A stretch of 57,519 nucleotides of DNA from Rhodospirillales bacterium URHD0017 (GCA_900110395.1 FODP01000005.1:1-57519); one strand, 5' to 3'; positions 8,394 to 17,658 are shown, counted from the stretch's first letter. Made by a program: numbers and translations. The notes: generated from the sequence alone by a model not told the origin.

Positions 8394-8753
8394 CTATTCT
8401 TTCTTGGCCGTCCACTTGCAGCCGAGGTTCCTTTCGGTGACGGTGAGGGTGGGCGGCGTCGCGGCAAGGTCGGCAATGTAGTGCAGATGCAGCGAGCCAA
8501 GCTGATAGTCGCCTTCATAGACATTGGGCCGCGTGAGTTTCATCTTGAGCTGGACGCCGCCGGCGGCGGTGATCTCGGCCTCGCCGTCCTTCATGGTGAA
8601 GACGTGCACGCGGGTGAACTGCGGATCGGCCGCGATGCATCCCTGGATGTTGCCGGGCAGCGCCGCCAGCCTGAAGTTGACCGACTGCGCCGATGCAGCC
8701 GTCGGCAGCAACGCCACCACGGCGATGGCGGCTAGGCGATTGACGATGTTCAT
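8394..8753 (-). CDS. Small secreted protein of unknown function
   Basis: 119 residues with a clear signal peptide (NIVNRLAAIAVVALLPTAASA, then QSV). The mature part is about 96 residues, with strand-like alternation (YEGDYQLGSLHLHYIADLA, TPPTLTVTERNLGCKW) and two cysteines (QGCIA and LGCKW) that could form a disulfide. I do not recognise a family. It precedes the cyclase gene by 30 bases on the same strand and may share its transcript. An export to the periplasm is the only safe inference. Confidence 0.75.
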   Translation of the reverse strand: MNIVNRLAAIAVVALLPTAASAQSVNFRLAALPGNIQGCIAADPQFTRVHVFTMKDGEAEITAAGGVQLKMKLTRPNVYEGDYQLGSLHLHYIADLAATPPTLTVTERNLGCKWTAKKE

Positions 8754-8802
8754 GGCTGTGTCCTCCCGTGACCAGCCATCCTAGCGCCCGCCGGACGCCC
8801 CG

Positions 8803-9501
8803 TCAGTCCTTGCGGCCGAGCAACCCGTAGGCCAGGCCGGCGATCGCGCCGCCCGCAAGCGGCGCCACCCAGAACAACCAGAGCTGCTCCAGGGCCGGTC
8901 CGCCGGCGAACAGGGCTGGCGCCGTGCTGCGCGCCGGGTTCACCGAGGTGTTGGTGACGGGAATGCTGATCAGATGGATCAGGGTGAGCGTGAGGCCGAT
9001 CGCCAGCGGTGCTGCGGGTGCGAAGGCAGCGGCGCGCTTGTCGGTCACGCCCAGGATCACCGTGACGAAGCCGAAGGTCATCACCACCTCGATCACCGCG
9101 GCGGCGAGCAGGCCGTAGCCGCCCGGCGATTGCGCGCCGAAGCCATTGGTGGCGAAGCTGCCGATCCCGCTGTCGGGCCGGCCGGTGGCGATGACGTAGA
9201 GGATGGCCGCGCCGGCGATGCCGCCCAGCACCTGGGCGATCACGTATTGCACGACCTCGCTCCACGGGAAGCGGCCGCCGACGGCGAGGCCCACGGTGAT
9301 GGCCGGATTGAAATGCGCCCCCGATACCGGCGCCACCGCATAGGCCATGGTCACCACCGTGAGGCCGAACGCCAGCGCCACGCCGGCAAAGCCGATGCCG
9401 AGCTGGGGATAGGCCGCGGCCAGCACTGCGCTGCCGCAGCCGCCCAGGACGAGCCAGGCCGTGCCGAGGAACTCGGCATAGAGCCGATTGGTCATTGGCA
9501 T
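8803..9501 (-). CDS. aqpZ: Aquaporin Z, water channel
   Basis: 232 residues, against 231 for E. coli AqpZ. Six membrane segments and two half-helices carry NPA at 65-67 ([11 protein letters not shown]) and 188-190 (NTSVNPARS). The selectivity filter reads F45, H176, T185 and R191, the same set as in AqpZ, so this is an orthodox water channel and not a glycerol facilitator. The start at ATG 9501 is set by GGGGGAG about 7 bases upstream; a longer frame to 9588 adds a charged, unlikely N terminus. It is a single gene on the minus strand downstream of the liv operon terminator. Confidence 0.95.
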   Translation of the reverse strand: MPMTNRLYAEFLGTAWLVLGGCGSAVLAAAYPQLGIGFAGVALAFGLTVVTMAYAVAPVSGAHFNPAITVGLAVGGRFPWSEVVQYVIAQVLGGIAGAAILYVIATGRPDSGIGSFATNGFGAQSPGGYGLLAAAVIEVVMTFGFVTVILGVTDKRAAAFAPAAPLAIGLTLTLIHLISIPVTNTSVNPARSTAPALFAGGPALEQLWLFWVAPLAGGAIAGLAYGLLGRKD

Positions 9502-9651
9502 GGTGCATCTCCCCCGATTGCGAATGTCGCCGGCAATTCTAGCGCAGGCCAGGGCGACCACGATGCGCGTTTCTGCACTTCTGGCCATCTTCTGGACCGC
9601 GGCTTCCAGCCGGCCTCAAGAGTCACGAGCCGGCGGGGAAGCCGGCGGTCC

Positions 9652-9681
9652 GGAAGAGAAAGAGCGGGCCTGGAGGCCCGC
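9652..9681 (-). terminator. Intrinsic terminator of the liv operon
   Basis: On the minus strand, 11 bases after the livF stop, GCGGGCCT and AGGCCCGC (9681-9674 and 9671-9664) form a perfect 8-base GC stem with a 2-base loop, followed by the T-rich TCTTTCTCTTCC. The hairpin plus flank recurs as a 20-base identical string at 39666-39685. Confidence 0.7.
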
Positions 9682-9692
9682 GGTCCACTGCG

Positions 9693-10409
9693 CTACTCCA
9701 CCCCGAGATAGACCTTCTGGACGTCGGGATTGTGCGCCATCTCGGCGGCCGGGCCCTGCAGCACGGTGCGGCCGACCTGCAGGACATAGGCGTAGTCGGC
9801 GGCCTCCAGCGCGAGGTCGACCGACTGTTCGGCGAGCAGGATGGTCTGGCCGTCTTTGTGCAAGGCGGCGAAGGCATCGTACATGGAATCGACGATCGCC
9901 GGCGCCAGACCCAGGCTGGGCTCGTCGAGCAATAGAAGCTTGGGCTCGCTCATCAGGGCCCGGCCGACCGCCAGCATCTGGCGCTCACCGCCCGACATCG
10001 TTCCCGCCGTCTGGCGGCGACGCTCGGCAAGTCGCGGGAATACCGCGTAGACGCGTTCGAGCAGGCGCGGGATGCGCTTGCGGTCGGCGAGCGGCGTGGC
10101 GCCGAGCAGGAGGTTGTTCTCGACGCTCTGCTGGGTGAACAGCCGCCAGCCTTCGGGCGACAGCGCCAGGCCCTTGCGCACGATGGCATAGGCGGGCTGG
10201 CCGGCGATGTTTGCGCCGTCGAAGACGACCGTGCCGGCCGACACGGGCACGATGCCGGCGATGGCATTGAGGGTCGTGGTCTTGCCGGCGCCGTTGGAGC
10301 CGAGAAGCGCCACCACCGAGCCGGCCGGCACTTCGAGCGAGACGTCGGCTACGCCTATGAGATCGCCGTAGCGCACCTCGAGGTGCTCGATCTTGAGCAG
10401 CGTGGTCAT
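9693..10409 (-). CDS. livF: Branched-chain amino-acid-type ABC transporter, ATPase LivF
   Basis: 238 residues, the usual LivF length. Walker A GSNGAGKTT at 37-45, signature MSGGERQM near 138-145, Walker B LLLLDEPSLGLAP near 158-170, and a switch histidine replaced by Gln in LLAEQS as is normal for LivF. It forms the cytoplasmic motor with LivG for the LivHM channel. It overlaps livG by 4 bases (ATG over the livG stop), and is the last gene of a five-gene operon. The solute could be a branched-chain amino acid, an amide or another small carboxylate; family members vary. Confidence 0.93.
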   Translation of the reverse strand: MTTLLKIEHLEVRYGDLIGVADVSLEVPAGSVVALLGSNGAGKTTTLNAIAGIVPVSAGTVVFDGANIAGQPAYAIVRKGLALSPEGWRLFTQQSVENNLLLGATPLADRKRIPRLLERVYAVFPRLAERRRQTAGTMSGGERQMLAVGRALMSEPKLLLLDEPSLGLAPAIVDSMYDAFAALHKDGQTILLAEQSVDLALEAADYAYVLQVGRTVLQGPAAEMAHNPDVQKVYLGVE

Positions 10410-11155
10410 GCGCCCTCCGCGTGCCGCACCTTGCGGCGACCGAGATAGGCTTCGATGACCTTGGGATCGCTGGTGACCTCGCGCGGCGTGCCGCGCGAGA
10501 TCTCGCGGCCCTGGTGGAACACCACGACGCGGCGGGTCAGCGAGACGATCACCTCCATGAGATGCTCGACGATCACGATGGTGATGCCGCCGCCATGGAT
10601 GCGGCGCACCAGCTCGATCGCCTCGCGCACCTCGGTCGGCGTCAGCCCGGCCATCGCCTCGTCGAGCAGCAGCACCTTGGGCTCCGAGGCGAGCGCGCGG
10701 GCGATCTCCAGCCGCTTGCGGCCGGGCGTGCCCAGGCTCTTGGCCGGCGCATCGATGACATGGCCCAATCCCACGCGCTGCAGGACGTCGCGCGCCTTGG
10801 CGCGGGCGTCACGCGCGTTGTGATGGCGCAGCAACGCGCCGATCGTGGCGTTGTCGAGCACCGACATCGATTCGAAGGTGAGCGGCACCTGGAAAGTGCG
10901 CGCCAGCCCGAGCCTGGCCCGCGCCTCGGGCGGCAGGCGCGTGACGTCGGCGCCGTTGAAGGCCACCGAGCCCGATGTCACCGGCAGATCGCCGGTCAGG
11001 CAGTTGAAGAAGGTCGACTTGCCGGCGCCGTTGGGGCCGATCAGGCCGAGGATGTCGCCCTCCTCGACCGCCACCGACGCGTCGTCGACCGCCTTGAAGG
11101 CGCCGAAGGCTTTGGTGACGTTGCGCGCGTCAATCAGCATGGCCGCTCGCGACAT
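10406..11155 (-). CDS. livG: Branched-chain amino-acid-type ABC transporter, ATPase LivG
   Basis: 249 residues. Walker A GPNGAGKST at 40-48 and Walker B VLLLDEAMAGLTPTE are intact. The signature motif, normally LSYGQQ, reads LGTPGRKRLEIARA, so the canonical Ser and Gly are missing; I believe a LivG subgroup shows this, and it does not argue for inactivity by itself. ATG at 11155 overlaps the livM end by 26 bases; ATG at 11140 (MLIDARNV) is a credible alternative with an 11-base overlap. It pairs with LivF to power import. Confidence 0.92.
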   Translation of the reverse strand: MSRAAMLIDARNVTKAFGAFKAVDDASVAVEEGDILGLIGPNGAGKSTFFNCLTGDLPVTSGSVAFNGADVTRLPPEARARLGLARTFQVPLTFESMSVLDNATIGALLRHHNARDARAKARDVLQRVGLGHVIDAPAKSLGTPGRKRLEIARALASEPKVLLLDEAMAGLTPTEVREAIELVRRIHGGGITIVIVEHLMEVIVSLTRRVVVFHQGREISRGTPREVTSDPKVIEAYLGRRKVRHAEGA

Positions 11156-12116
11156 TCATCTTTGCCGGCGGCCTGGCAGGCGACCGGCGCTCGAACAGCG
11201 ACAGCAGCCCGCTCGGCAGGAAGCGGGCGATGATGACGATGATGGCGCCGTAGACCACGAAAGTGAGGCCGGCGCCGCGACCGCCCAGATAGCTGTTCGA
11301 CAGCTCCTCGAGCGGTACCAGGATCAGGGCGCCGACCAGCGGGCCGAACAGCACGCCGGCGCCGCCCAGCGCCGCCATCACCACCATCTTCACCGAGATC
11401 AGGATGCCGAAGCCAGATTCGGGATCGACGAAGCCGAACATGCAGAGATAGAGCGAGCCCGCCAGCGAGGTGAAGGCGCCGCTCAGCATGTAGGCATAGA
11501 GCTTGTAGCGCCCCGACGAGACGCCGAGCGAACGCGCCGCGCGCTCCGAATCCTTGATGGCGCGCAGGTAGAAGCCCATGCGGCCGCGCTCGATCCACCA
11601 GGTGAGGCCGAGCAGGAAGGCCAGCACGGCGAGGAAGATGTAGTAGAACGGCGTCGCCGAGAGGAAGGAGAGGTCGAAGACGGTGCGCGGCATGGCGGGG
11701 CCGCCCAGCCCCTGCGCGCCGCCCAGGAACTCCGACGTCGAGCTCAGCACGCGCACCAGCTCGGCGACGGCAATGGTGGCCATGCTGAAATAGTGTCCGG
11801 AGAGACGCAGCGTCGGCACGCCGATGATCGCCGCGAGCGCGACGCTGAGCAGCATCCCGAGCGGCGCGCCGGCGATCGGCGGCCAGCCGAGATGGGTATA
11901 GACCACCACCGCCGAATAGGCGCCGAAGCCGAAGAACACCGAATGGCCGACCGAGACCTGGCCGGCATAGCCGCCGACGATGTTCCAGGCCGAGGCGCCG
12001 ATGGCGCCGAGCAGGACCAGGGCGCCGAGCCGCTCGTAGACCGGGAAGCCCGCGACCAGCAGGGGATAGACCAGCGCCAGGACAACCAGCGCGCCGGTGA
12101 CGAGATAGCGCCTCAT
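11130..12116 (-). CDS. livM: Branched-chain amino-acid-type ABC transporter, permease LivM
   Basis: About 328 residues with eight or nine hydrophobic segments and the LivM hallmark ASAWNIVGGYAGQVSVGHSVFFGFGAY. The cytoplasmic loop AIKDSERAARSLGVSSGRYKLYAYMLS is the ATPase coupling helix region. ATG at 12116 is chosen because it overlaps the livH stop as ATGA (12113-12116); the frame extends 11 codons further but into livH. It forms the membrane channel with LivH. Confidence 0.93.
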   Translation of the reverse strand: MRRYLVTGALVVLALVYPLLVAGFPVYERLGALVLLGAIGASAWNIVGGYAGQVSVGHSVFFGFGAYSAVVVYTHLGWPPIAGAPLGMLLSVALAAIIGVPTLRLSGHYFSMATIAVAELVRVLSSTSEFLGGAQGLGGPAMPRTVFDLSFLSATPFYYIFLAVLAFLLGLTWWIERGRMGFYLRAIKDSERAARSLGVSSGRYKLYAYMLSGAFTSLAGSLYLCMFGFVDPESGFGILISVKMVVMAALGGAGVLFGPLVGALILVPLEELSNSYLGGRGAGLTFVVYGAIIVIIARFLPSGLLSLFERRSPARPPAKMNVASGHAD

Positions 12117-12976
12117 GCCTTGCCCATCAGGCCTTGCGGCCTGAACCACAGCACCAGCACGAACAGGACGTAGACGATGACGTCCTTGTAGACCGGGCCC
12201 ACCAGGTAAGCCGACAGCGATTCGACCACGCCGATGATCAGGCCCGCCACCAGCGCGCCCAGCACGCTGCCGAAGCCGCCGAACGAGACGGTGACGAAGG
12301 CGAGGATGGCCAGCGTCTCGCCGACGGTGGGCGAGGTGTAGAAGAAGTTGGCGATCAGCGCACCCGCGATGCCGGTGGCGGCGCCCGCCATCGCCCAGGC
12401 CAGCGCCTGCATGCGCTGCGGACGGATGCCCATGAGCTGGGCCGCCGTCGCGTCCTCGGAAACGGCCAGCATGCGGCTGCCGACGGCGGTGCGCGTCAGG
12501 ATGACGTGCAGCAGCAGCGTGATGCCGAGCCCGACCGCGCCGGCCAGCACGCGCGAGCCTTCGAAGCGGATGCCGGCCAGCACGAACGAGCCGCCGACCA
12601 GCGTGTCGGGCAGCGTCTTGAAATCCGCGCCGAAGTACCAGAAGGCCGAGTAGCGCAGGAACAGCGCCAGCCCGAAAGTGCCCAGGATCTGCGCCAGCAT
12701 CGGCCCCCGCATGATGTGGCGCACCAGCAGGAAGTAGCTCAGGATTCCCAAGGTCGCGATCATGATGGCGGCGACGGGGACGGCGGCGAACGGGCCGCCG
12801 CCCAGCGCCGTCCAGATCACGACGGCGCTGTACATGCCCAGCATGACGAAGTCGCCGTGCGCGAAGTTCACGACGTTCATCATGCCCCAGATCAGGGTCA
12901 GCCCCGACGAGAACAGGGCATAGACCGCGCCGAGCAAAAGCCCGCTCACGATCACCTGCGCGAGAGTGATCGACAC
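12113..12976 (-). CDS. livH: Branched-chain amino-acid-type ABC transporter, permease LivH
   Basis: 287 residues, about eight membrane segments, with the LivH motifs GAVYALFSSGLTLIWGMMNVVNFAHGDFVMLG and, in the coupling loop, EDATAAQLMGIRPQRMQALAW. It follows livK by 32 bases and overlaps livM by 4. It forms the inner-membrane channel with LivM. Confidence 0.93.
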   Translation of the reverse strand: MSITLAQVIVSGLLLGAVYALFSSGLTLIWGMMNVVNFAHGDFVMLGMYSAVVIWTALGGGPFAAVPVAAIMIATLGILSYFLLVRHIMRGPMLAQILGTFGLALFLRYSAFWYFGADFKTLPDTLVGGSFVLAGIRFEGSRVLAGAVGLGITLLLHVILTRTAVGSRMLAVSEDATAAQLMGIRPQRMQALAWAMAGAATGIAGALIANFFYTSPTVGETLAILAFVTVSFGGFGSVLGALVAGLIIGVVESLSAYLVGPVYKDVIVYVLFVLVLWFRPQGLMGKA

Positions 12977-13008
12977 GCTCCCCGCCCCGCTACGCTACGC
13001 CGCGACGC

Positions 13009-14265
13009 TTACCAGCCCTTGTAGGGCAGGATGACCTTGGCCGTGGCGCGCTCCTTGGGGAAGATCGTGACGTATTTGCCGCCCTGCAGCTGAGTCACCA
13101 CGCTCGAGGCCAGCACGTTCTGTCCCTTGTCGTCGAACTTCACGCCGTCGTAGCCCGCGGCCATCTGCTCGGCCGGCAGGTTGGTGGCCTTGAGCGCCGC
13201 CTGGATCTTGGCGGGGTCGGTCGAGCCGGCCCGGTTGATCGCATCGGCCAGCACCAGGAAGCCCTCCAGGCCGCGCACCGAGACGTCGTCGAGCTCGACA
13301 CCGGCCTTGGCCTTGTAGAGATCGTTGAAGATCGCCGGCACGCTGCCGGGCTTGCCGCCCGAGTAGGCCGAGCGGTTGACCAGGCCCTCGACCGTCGGGG
13401 CCATCGCCTTCAGGAAGGCCGGGTCGTTGAAACCGGCATTGTCGGCGATCATGATCGAGGGCTTCCAGTTCAGCTCCTTCATCGTCTTGGCGTAGAGGAT
13501 CGCGTCCGACGTATAGGAGATGAAGATCACGACATCGGGGTTCTTCTCCTTGAGCTGCAGCACCTGCGGCTGCACGTCGCTCGAGTTCGCCGAATAGGCG
13601 ATCTTCTGGGTGATCGGCAGGCTGTCCTTGGCGAACTGGTCGGCGATGACGCTGCCGACCGAGTTGCCGTACTCGGTGTTCTCGTGCACCAGCGCGATCG
13701 AGCCGACCTTCTGTCCGGCCGCCTTCTGCTCCTTGAGGAAGGTCGAATAGGCGCGCGCGAAGTCGATGGCGACTGGCGTGACGCGGAAGAACCACTTGAA
13801 GCCGCGCTCGGTCAGGTTGGCCGCGACCGATTCGGCGGTCAGGAAGGGGATGCCGTGGCGCTCGGCGATGGCAGAGGCCGTGAGCGTGATGCCCGACTGG
13901 TAGGCGCCGATCAGCGCCGCGACCTTCTCCTCCGAGATCAGGCGCAGCGCCTGGTTCTGGCCGGCGGCCGGCGTGCCCTGGTTGTCGGCGAAGATCAGCT
14001 GGATCTTGGCGCCGCCGAGACCCGGCAGACCGCCGCCCTTGGCCAGCGGAATGATCTTGGCGAGGTCGGCATTGCCGTTGTTGACCACGTCGGCGCCGAC
14101 CTCGATCGCCATCTTGGAATAGTTGCCGGCACTCGCCGAGTTGCCGCTCAGCGGATAGATGACGCCGACCTTGACCGGTGCCGGCTGTGCGCTGGCGCCC
14201 TTCCCCAGGCCCAGCATGGTGAGCGCCGCTCCAGCCGAAAAGCCGCGACGTGTTGTGTTGTTCAT
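13009..14265 (-). CDS. livK: Branched-chain amino-acid-type ABC transporter, periplasmic binding protein
   Basis: 418 residues, type I periplasmic binding fold of the LivK/AmiC family (VKVGVIYPLSGNSASAGNYSKMAIEVGADVVNN; LIFADNQGTPAAGQNQALRLISEEKVAALIGAYQS). The N terminus NNTTRRGFSAGAALTMLGLG carries twin arginines before a hydrophobic stretch, suggesting Tat export, common for alphaproteobacterial LivK. ATG 14265 is set by AGGGG 7-8 bases upstream; the frame is open further but without a signal sequence at its start. First gene of the livKHMGF operon. The ligand cannot be told from sequence. Confidence 0.92.
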   Translation of the reverse strand: MNNTTRRGFSAGAALTMLGLGKGASAQPAPVKVGVIYPLSGNSASAGNYSKMAIEVGADVVNNGNADLAKIIPLAKGGGLPGLGGAKIQLIFADNQGTPAAGQNQALRLISEEKVAALIGAYQSGITLTASAIAERHGIPFLTAESVAANLTERGFKWFFRVTPVAIDFARAYSTFLKEQKAAGQKVGSIALVHENTEYGNSVGSVIADQFAKDSLPITQKIAYSANSSDVQPQVLQLKEKNPDVVIFISYTSDAILYAKTMKELNWKPSIMIADNAGFNDPAFLKAMAPTVEGLVNRSAYSGGKPGSVPAIFNDLYKAKAGVELDDVSVRGLEGFLVLADAINRAGSTDPAKIQAALKATNLPAEQMAAGYDGVKFDDKGQNVLASSVVTQLQGGKYVTIFPKERATAKVILPYKGW

Positions 14266-14323
14266 GCCCAAACCCCTTTTGGCGTGTTCCCCTGTGCCTA
14301 AAGAGTGGCACGGCCCGCGCCAG

Positions 14324-15460
14324 TCAGCAAACGCGATAGCGTTCCACGGCGTCGCGATCGACCTCGACGCCAAGCCCCGGCCCTTCCGGCAACAGGATGT
14401 GCCCGGCGTCGAGCACGAGCGGCGTCTTCAGCAGCTTCGTCCGCAGTGCATTGTCGCTCATGTCGTACTCGAGCATCAGCGGATGCGGCGGATGGTCGGT
14501 GTGCGGCGTGTTGGGCAGGGAGGCGATGAAGTGGCAGGCGGTGGCGAGGCCGATCGCGCCGCCCCAGACGTGCGGCGCCACGCGCAGGTTCTGGGCATGG
14601 GCAAGCGTGGCGATGCGTCTCGCCTCGGTGAGGCCGCCGGTACCCGGCACCGACGGCTGCACGATGTCGATGCAGCGGCCGTCGATCAAAGCGCGGAAGT
14701 CGCGCACGGTATGGTGGGCCTCGCCGGCGGCGATGGGGATCGGCGAGCGCAGGCGCAGTTCGGCATAGCCGCGCAGGTCGCCCGGTGGCAGCGGCTCCTC
14801 GATCCAGTGCACGGCGAAGGGCTCGATCGCCCGCGCGCATTCCAGCGCGGTGTCCGCGGTGTAGGCGCCGTTGATGTCGACCATCAGGAGCTTGTCCGGT
14901 CCCAACGCCTCGCGGGCGCGACGCACGCGCGCAACATCGTCCTTGATGCCGCGGCCGATCTTGATCTTGGCGCCGGCGTAAGGATGGGCCGCCGCCTCGG
15001 CCAGCATGTGGTCGAGCTGGCGGTCGGGATCGTTGGAGAAGAAGCCGGTCGAGGCATAGGCCGGGATGCGCGTCGTGGCGCAGCCGCCGATCAGGTCGCA
15101 GACCCGCACGCCGAAGCCACGGGCGATGGCGTCCCATAGCGCCACATTGATGGCGGCAAGGCAGGCGGTGAGCTGGTTACCGACGCCGAGGTGATACATG
15201 GCATTGCGCACGCGGGCCTCGACGTGGTCGAAGTCGAAGATGCGCTTGCCGACGAACAGCGGCTCGACCATGCGGAAGTATTCGGCCGTCACCAGCGGAT
15301 TGCCGAACGCCTCGCCGATGCCGATCACCCCGGCGTCGGTCTCGACCTCGACCAGCCCGCCCTGGCGGCGAAAGCCACCGCCACGCGACATGCCGTAGGC
15401 TTTTTCCGGGGCGAAGGCGTATTCCAGACCGATGAAGGTGAGGCGTCGGATGGTGTGCAT
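14324..15460 (-). CDS. Mandelate racemase/muconate lactonizing enzyme family protein
   Basis: 378 residues, enolase superfamily. N-terminal capping domain to about 125, then the barrel. Catalytic features: K165-x-K167 (AKIKIG), metal ligands D195 (MVDIN), E221 (WIEEP) and E247 (AGEAHH), and H297 (APHVWGG). The usual Asp partner of that His, in a Q-P-D motif, is Ser (VQPSVPG). Such enzymes abstract the alpha proton of a carboxylate to racemise or dehydrate an acid sugar or amino-acid derivative; the substrate is not predictable. It lies 58 bases upstream of livK on the same strand, so the liv system may import its substrate or product. The start ATG 15460 lies only 15-60 bases from the divergent RND operon. 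Confidence 0.88.
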   Translation of the reverse strand: MHTIRRLTFIGLEYAFAPEKAYGMSRGGGFRRQGGLVEVETDAGVIGIGEAFGNPLVTAEYFRMVEPLFVGKRIFDFDHVEARVRNAMYHLGVGNQLTACLAAINVALWDAIARGFGVRVCDLIGGCATTRIPAYASTGFFSNDPDRQLDHMLAEAAAHPYAGAKIKIGRGIKDDVARVRRAREALGPDKLLMVDINGAYTADTALECARAIEPFAVHWIEEPLPPGDLRGYAELRLRSPIPIAAGEAHHTVRDFRALIDGRCIDIVQPSVPGTGGLTEARRIATLAHAQNLRVAPHVWGGAIGLATACHFIASLPNTPHTDHPPHPLMLEYDMSDNALRTKLLKTPLVLDAGHILLPEGPGLGVEVDRDAVERYRVC

Positions 15461-15475
15461 AGCCGCATCTTGAAG

Positions 15476-16597
15476 GTGGGCCCGGCGAGCTTCAATGTAC
15501 CGCCGCAAAGGGGGCTGTCGATTTTCCGTTCTTCGAGTACTTGGCGGTCGTGCGCCTGGATGGTCTGCCTCGGCCTGCTTGCGGGCTGCCGCAACGATTC
15601 TCCGCCGGCGGCGCCGCTCACCCGCGTCAACGCGGTGACGACCGAGATCGTCGACTACACGCCGTCGATAACCCTGACCGGCGTGATCGAGGCCAGGATC
15701 AAGACCGACCTCTCCTTCCGCATCAACGGCAAGATCAGCGAGCGCATCGCCAATGTCGGCGACCATGTCGTGAAGGGACAGGTGCTGGCCAAGCTCGATC
15801 CCGACGACCAGAACCAGGAGGTGGTCTCGGCCAAGGCGGGCGTGGCCTCGGCCGAAGCCCTGGTGCAGCAGACGTCGGCCGCCTTCACCCGGCAGAAGGA
15901 CCTGCTGGGACGCGGCAACACCACGCGGCGCGACTACGACCAGGCCGAGGCCGACCTGCGCTCGGCGCAGGCGCAGCTGAACCAGGCTCAATCCGACCTC
16001 AAGCTCGCCGAGGACCAGCTCTCCTACACCGAGCTGCGCGCCGAGGCTGACGGCATCATCACCTCGCAGAAAGCCGAGGTCGGTCAGGTCGTGGCGCAGG
16101 CCCAGACGATCTTCGTGCTGGCGCGCGACGGGGCGCGCGACGCCGTGTTCAACGTCCATGAATGGGCGATGAACAACGCCGTGACCGACAAGGACCTCGC
16201 GATCTCCCTGGTCTCGGATCCCGCGGTCAAGACCGTAGGCGACGTGCGCGAGATCGCGCCGGCCTTCAACACCGACACCGAGACGGTGCGCGTGAAGGTG
16301 GCGCTGCGCCAGACACCCGACGCCATGTCGCTCGGCACCCTGGTCAACGGCACGGCGCCGATGCTGACGCACAAGGTCGTGCTGCTGCCGTGGGGCGCGC
16401 TGTTCGAGATCGCCGGCAAGCCGGCCGTCTGGGTGATCGACCCCGGCAGCACCACGGTATCGCTGAAACCGATCACGCTCAGCCGCTACACCAGGGACCG
16501 CCTCGTCGTGGGCGACGGCCTGGGCTCGGGCGAGACCGTGGTCAGCGCCGGCGTGCAGCTGCTGCGGCCCGGCCAGAAGGTCGAGATCGCGAAATGA
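15476..16597 (+). CDS. RND efflux periplasmic adaptor lipoprotein (first of two)
   Basis: About 373 residues. A lipobox, LLAGC, follows a hydrophobic stretch (WMVCLGLLAG), so the mature protein is anchored by a lipidated cysteine. Then come the membrane-fusion domains: beta-barrel/lipoyl (GKISERIANVGDHVVKGQVLAKLDPDD), a coiled-coil hairpin (SAEALVQQTSAAF to LNQAQSDLKLAEDQL) and the second lipoyl half (ELRAEADGIITSQKAEVGQVV). It bridges the RND pump to an outer-membrane channel. The start is uncertain: GTG 15476 is given, but AAAGGGGG at 15507-15514 sits ideally for ATT at 15521, and ATG 15560 would leave almost no signal n-region. It ends overlapping the second adaptor by 4 bases. Confidence 0.85.
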   Translation: MGPASFNVPPQRGLSIFRSSSTWRSCAWMVCLGLLAGCRNDSPPAAPLTRVNAVTTEIVDYTPSITLTGVIEARIKTDLSFRINGKISERIANVGDHVVKGQVLAKLDPDDQNQEVVSAKAGVASAEALVQQTSAAFTRQKDLLGRGNTTRRDYDQAEADLRSAQAQLNQAQSDLKLAEDQLSYTELRAEADGIITSQKAEVGQVVAQAQTIFVLARDGARDAVFNVHEWAMNNAVTDKDLAISLVSDPAVKTVGDVREIAPAFNTDTETVRVKVALRQTPDAMSLGTLVNGTAPMLTHKVVLLPWGALFEIAGKPAVWVIDPGSTTVSLKPITLSRYTRDRLVVGDGLGSGETVVSAGVQLLRPGQKVEIAK

Positions 16598-17658
16598 GCG
16601 CGCCGAAGTCCCTGCTGCTCGCCGTCCTGGTCCTGCTCGGCGCCTGCCGCGAGGAAGCAGCCCCGCCGCCGCCGGTGCGGCCGGTCCTGTCGATCGTGGC
16701 CACGATGCAGTCCACGGAACAGCTTGGACCGTTCATCGGCCTGATCGAGCCGCGCTACAAGACCGATCTCGGCTTCCGCATCTTCGGCCGCATGGTGGCG
16801 CGCTTCGTCGACGTCGGCGCCGTCCTGAAGAAGGGCGAGGAGATCGCCGTCCTCGATCCTGCGGTGCAGGCGGCGGCGGTGCGCAGCGCCGAGGCCTCGC
16901 TCGCCAATGCAGAAGCGCAGCTCGCCAATACCCAGGCCGAGGAGGCGAGGCTGAAGGACCTGGTCCAGCGCAACATCATCCCGCAGTCCCAGTACGATCT
17001 CAGCCGACGCAACTTCGAGACCTCGCAGGCCAACGTGACGCGCGCCGGCGCCTCGCTGCGCAAGGCCAAGGATGCCCTTGCCTACACGCAGCTCGATGCC
17101 GACTTCGACGGCGTCGTCACCAACAAGTGGGCCGAAGCGGGACAGGTGGTGAATGCCGGCCAGAAGGTGATCACCCTGGCGCGGCCCGAGGTGCGCGAGG
17201 CGGTGATCGCCGTGCCCGACCGCATCGCCGAGAGGCTGTCGCATCCCAACGACTTCGCCATCACCGTCGATCTCGACCGCGTGGTGTCGATGAAAGCCGC
17301 CGCCATCCGCGCCATCGATCCGATCGCCGATCCCAACACTCGCACCCGCAACGTCTACCTCACGCTCAACGACCCGCCGACGGCGTTCCGGCTGGGCATC
17401 ACCGTCTCGGTCACCTTCACGCGCCCGGTGGCGGCGCATGTCGACCTGCCGGCAACCGCGATCCTGGAAAAGGACGGCAAGAGCTTCGTCTGGGTGGTCG
17501 ACGTTGCCAAAGGCACCGTGTCACAGCGTGCCGTCACCGTGGGCGCGCGCGAGGGCGACAACATCGCCGTCACCTCGGGCATTTCGGCGGGCGAGCGCAT
17601 CGTCACCGCGGGCGTGCACAGCCTGGCCGAGGGCCAGGCAGTGAAGGTGCCGCAATGA
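16594..17658 (+). CDS. RND efflux periplasmic adaptor lipoprotein (second of two)
   Basis: 354 residues. Signal peptide with lipobox VLLGAC, lipidated C18. The same adaptor order follows: lipoyl half (GRMVARFVDVGAVLKKGEEIAVLDP), coiled-coil (SAEASLANAEAQLANTQAEEARL to ASLRKAKDALAY), second lipoyl half (LDADFDGVVTNKWAEAGQVVNAGQ), beta-barrel and membrane-proximal domain. It is clearly a paralogue of the preceding adaptor but diverged. ATG overlaps the previous stop as ATGA and its own stop overlaps the RND start the same way, so the three are translationally coupled. Two different adaptors may assemble as mixed hexamers around one pump. Confidence 0.9.
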   Translation: MSAPKSLLLAVLVLLGACREEAAPPPPVRPVLSIVATMQSTEQLGPFIGLIEPRYKTDLGFRIFGRMVARFVDVGAVLKKGEEIAVLDPAVQAAAVRSAEASLANAEAQLANTQAEEARLKDLVQRNIIPQSQYDLSRRNFETSQANVTRAGASLRKAKDALAYTQLDADFDGVVTNKWAEAGQVVNAGQKVITLARPEVREAVIAVPDRIAERLSHPNDFAITVDLDRVVSMKAAAIRAIDPIADPNTRTRNVYLTLNDPPTAFRLGITVSVTFTRPVAAHVDLPATAILEKDGKSFVWVVDVAKGTVSQRAVTVGAREGDNIAVTSGISAGERIVTAGVHSLAEGQAVKVPQ

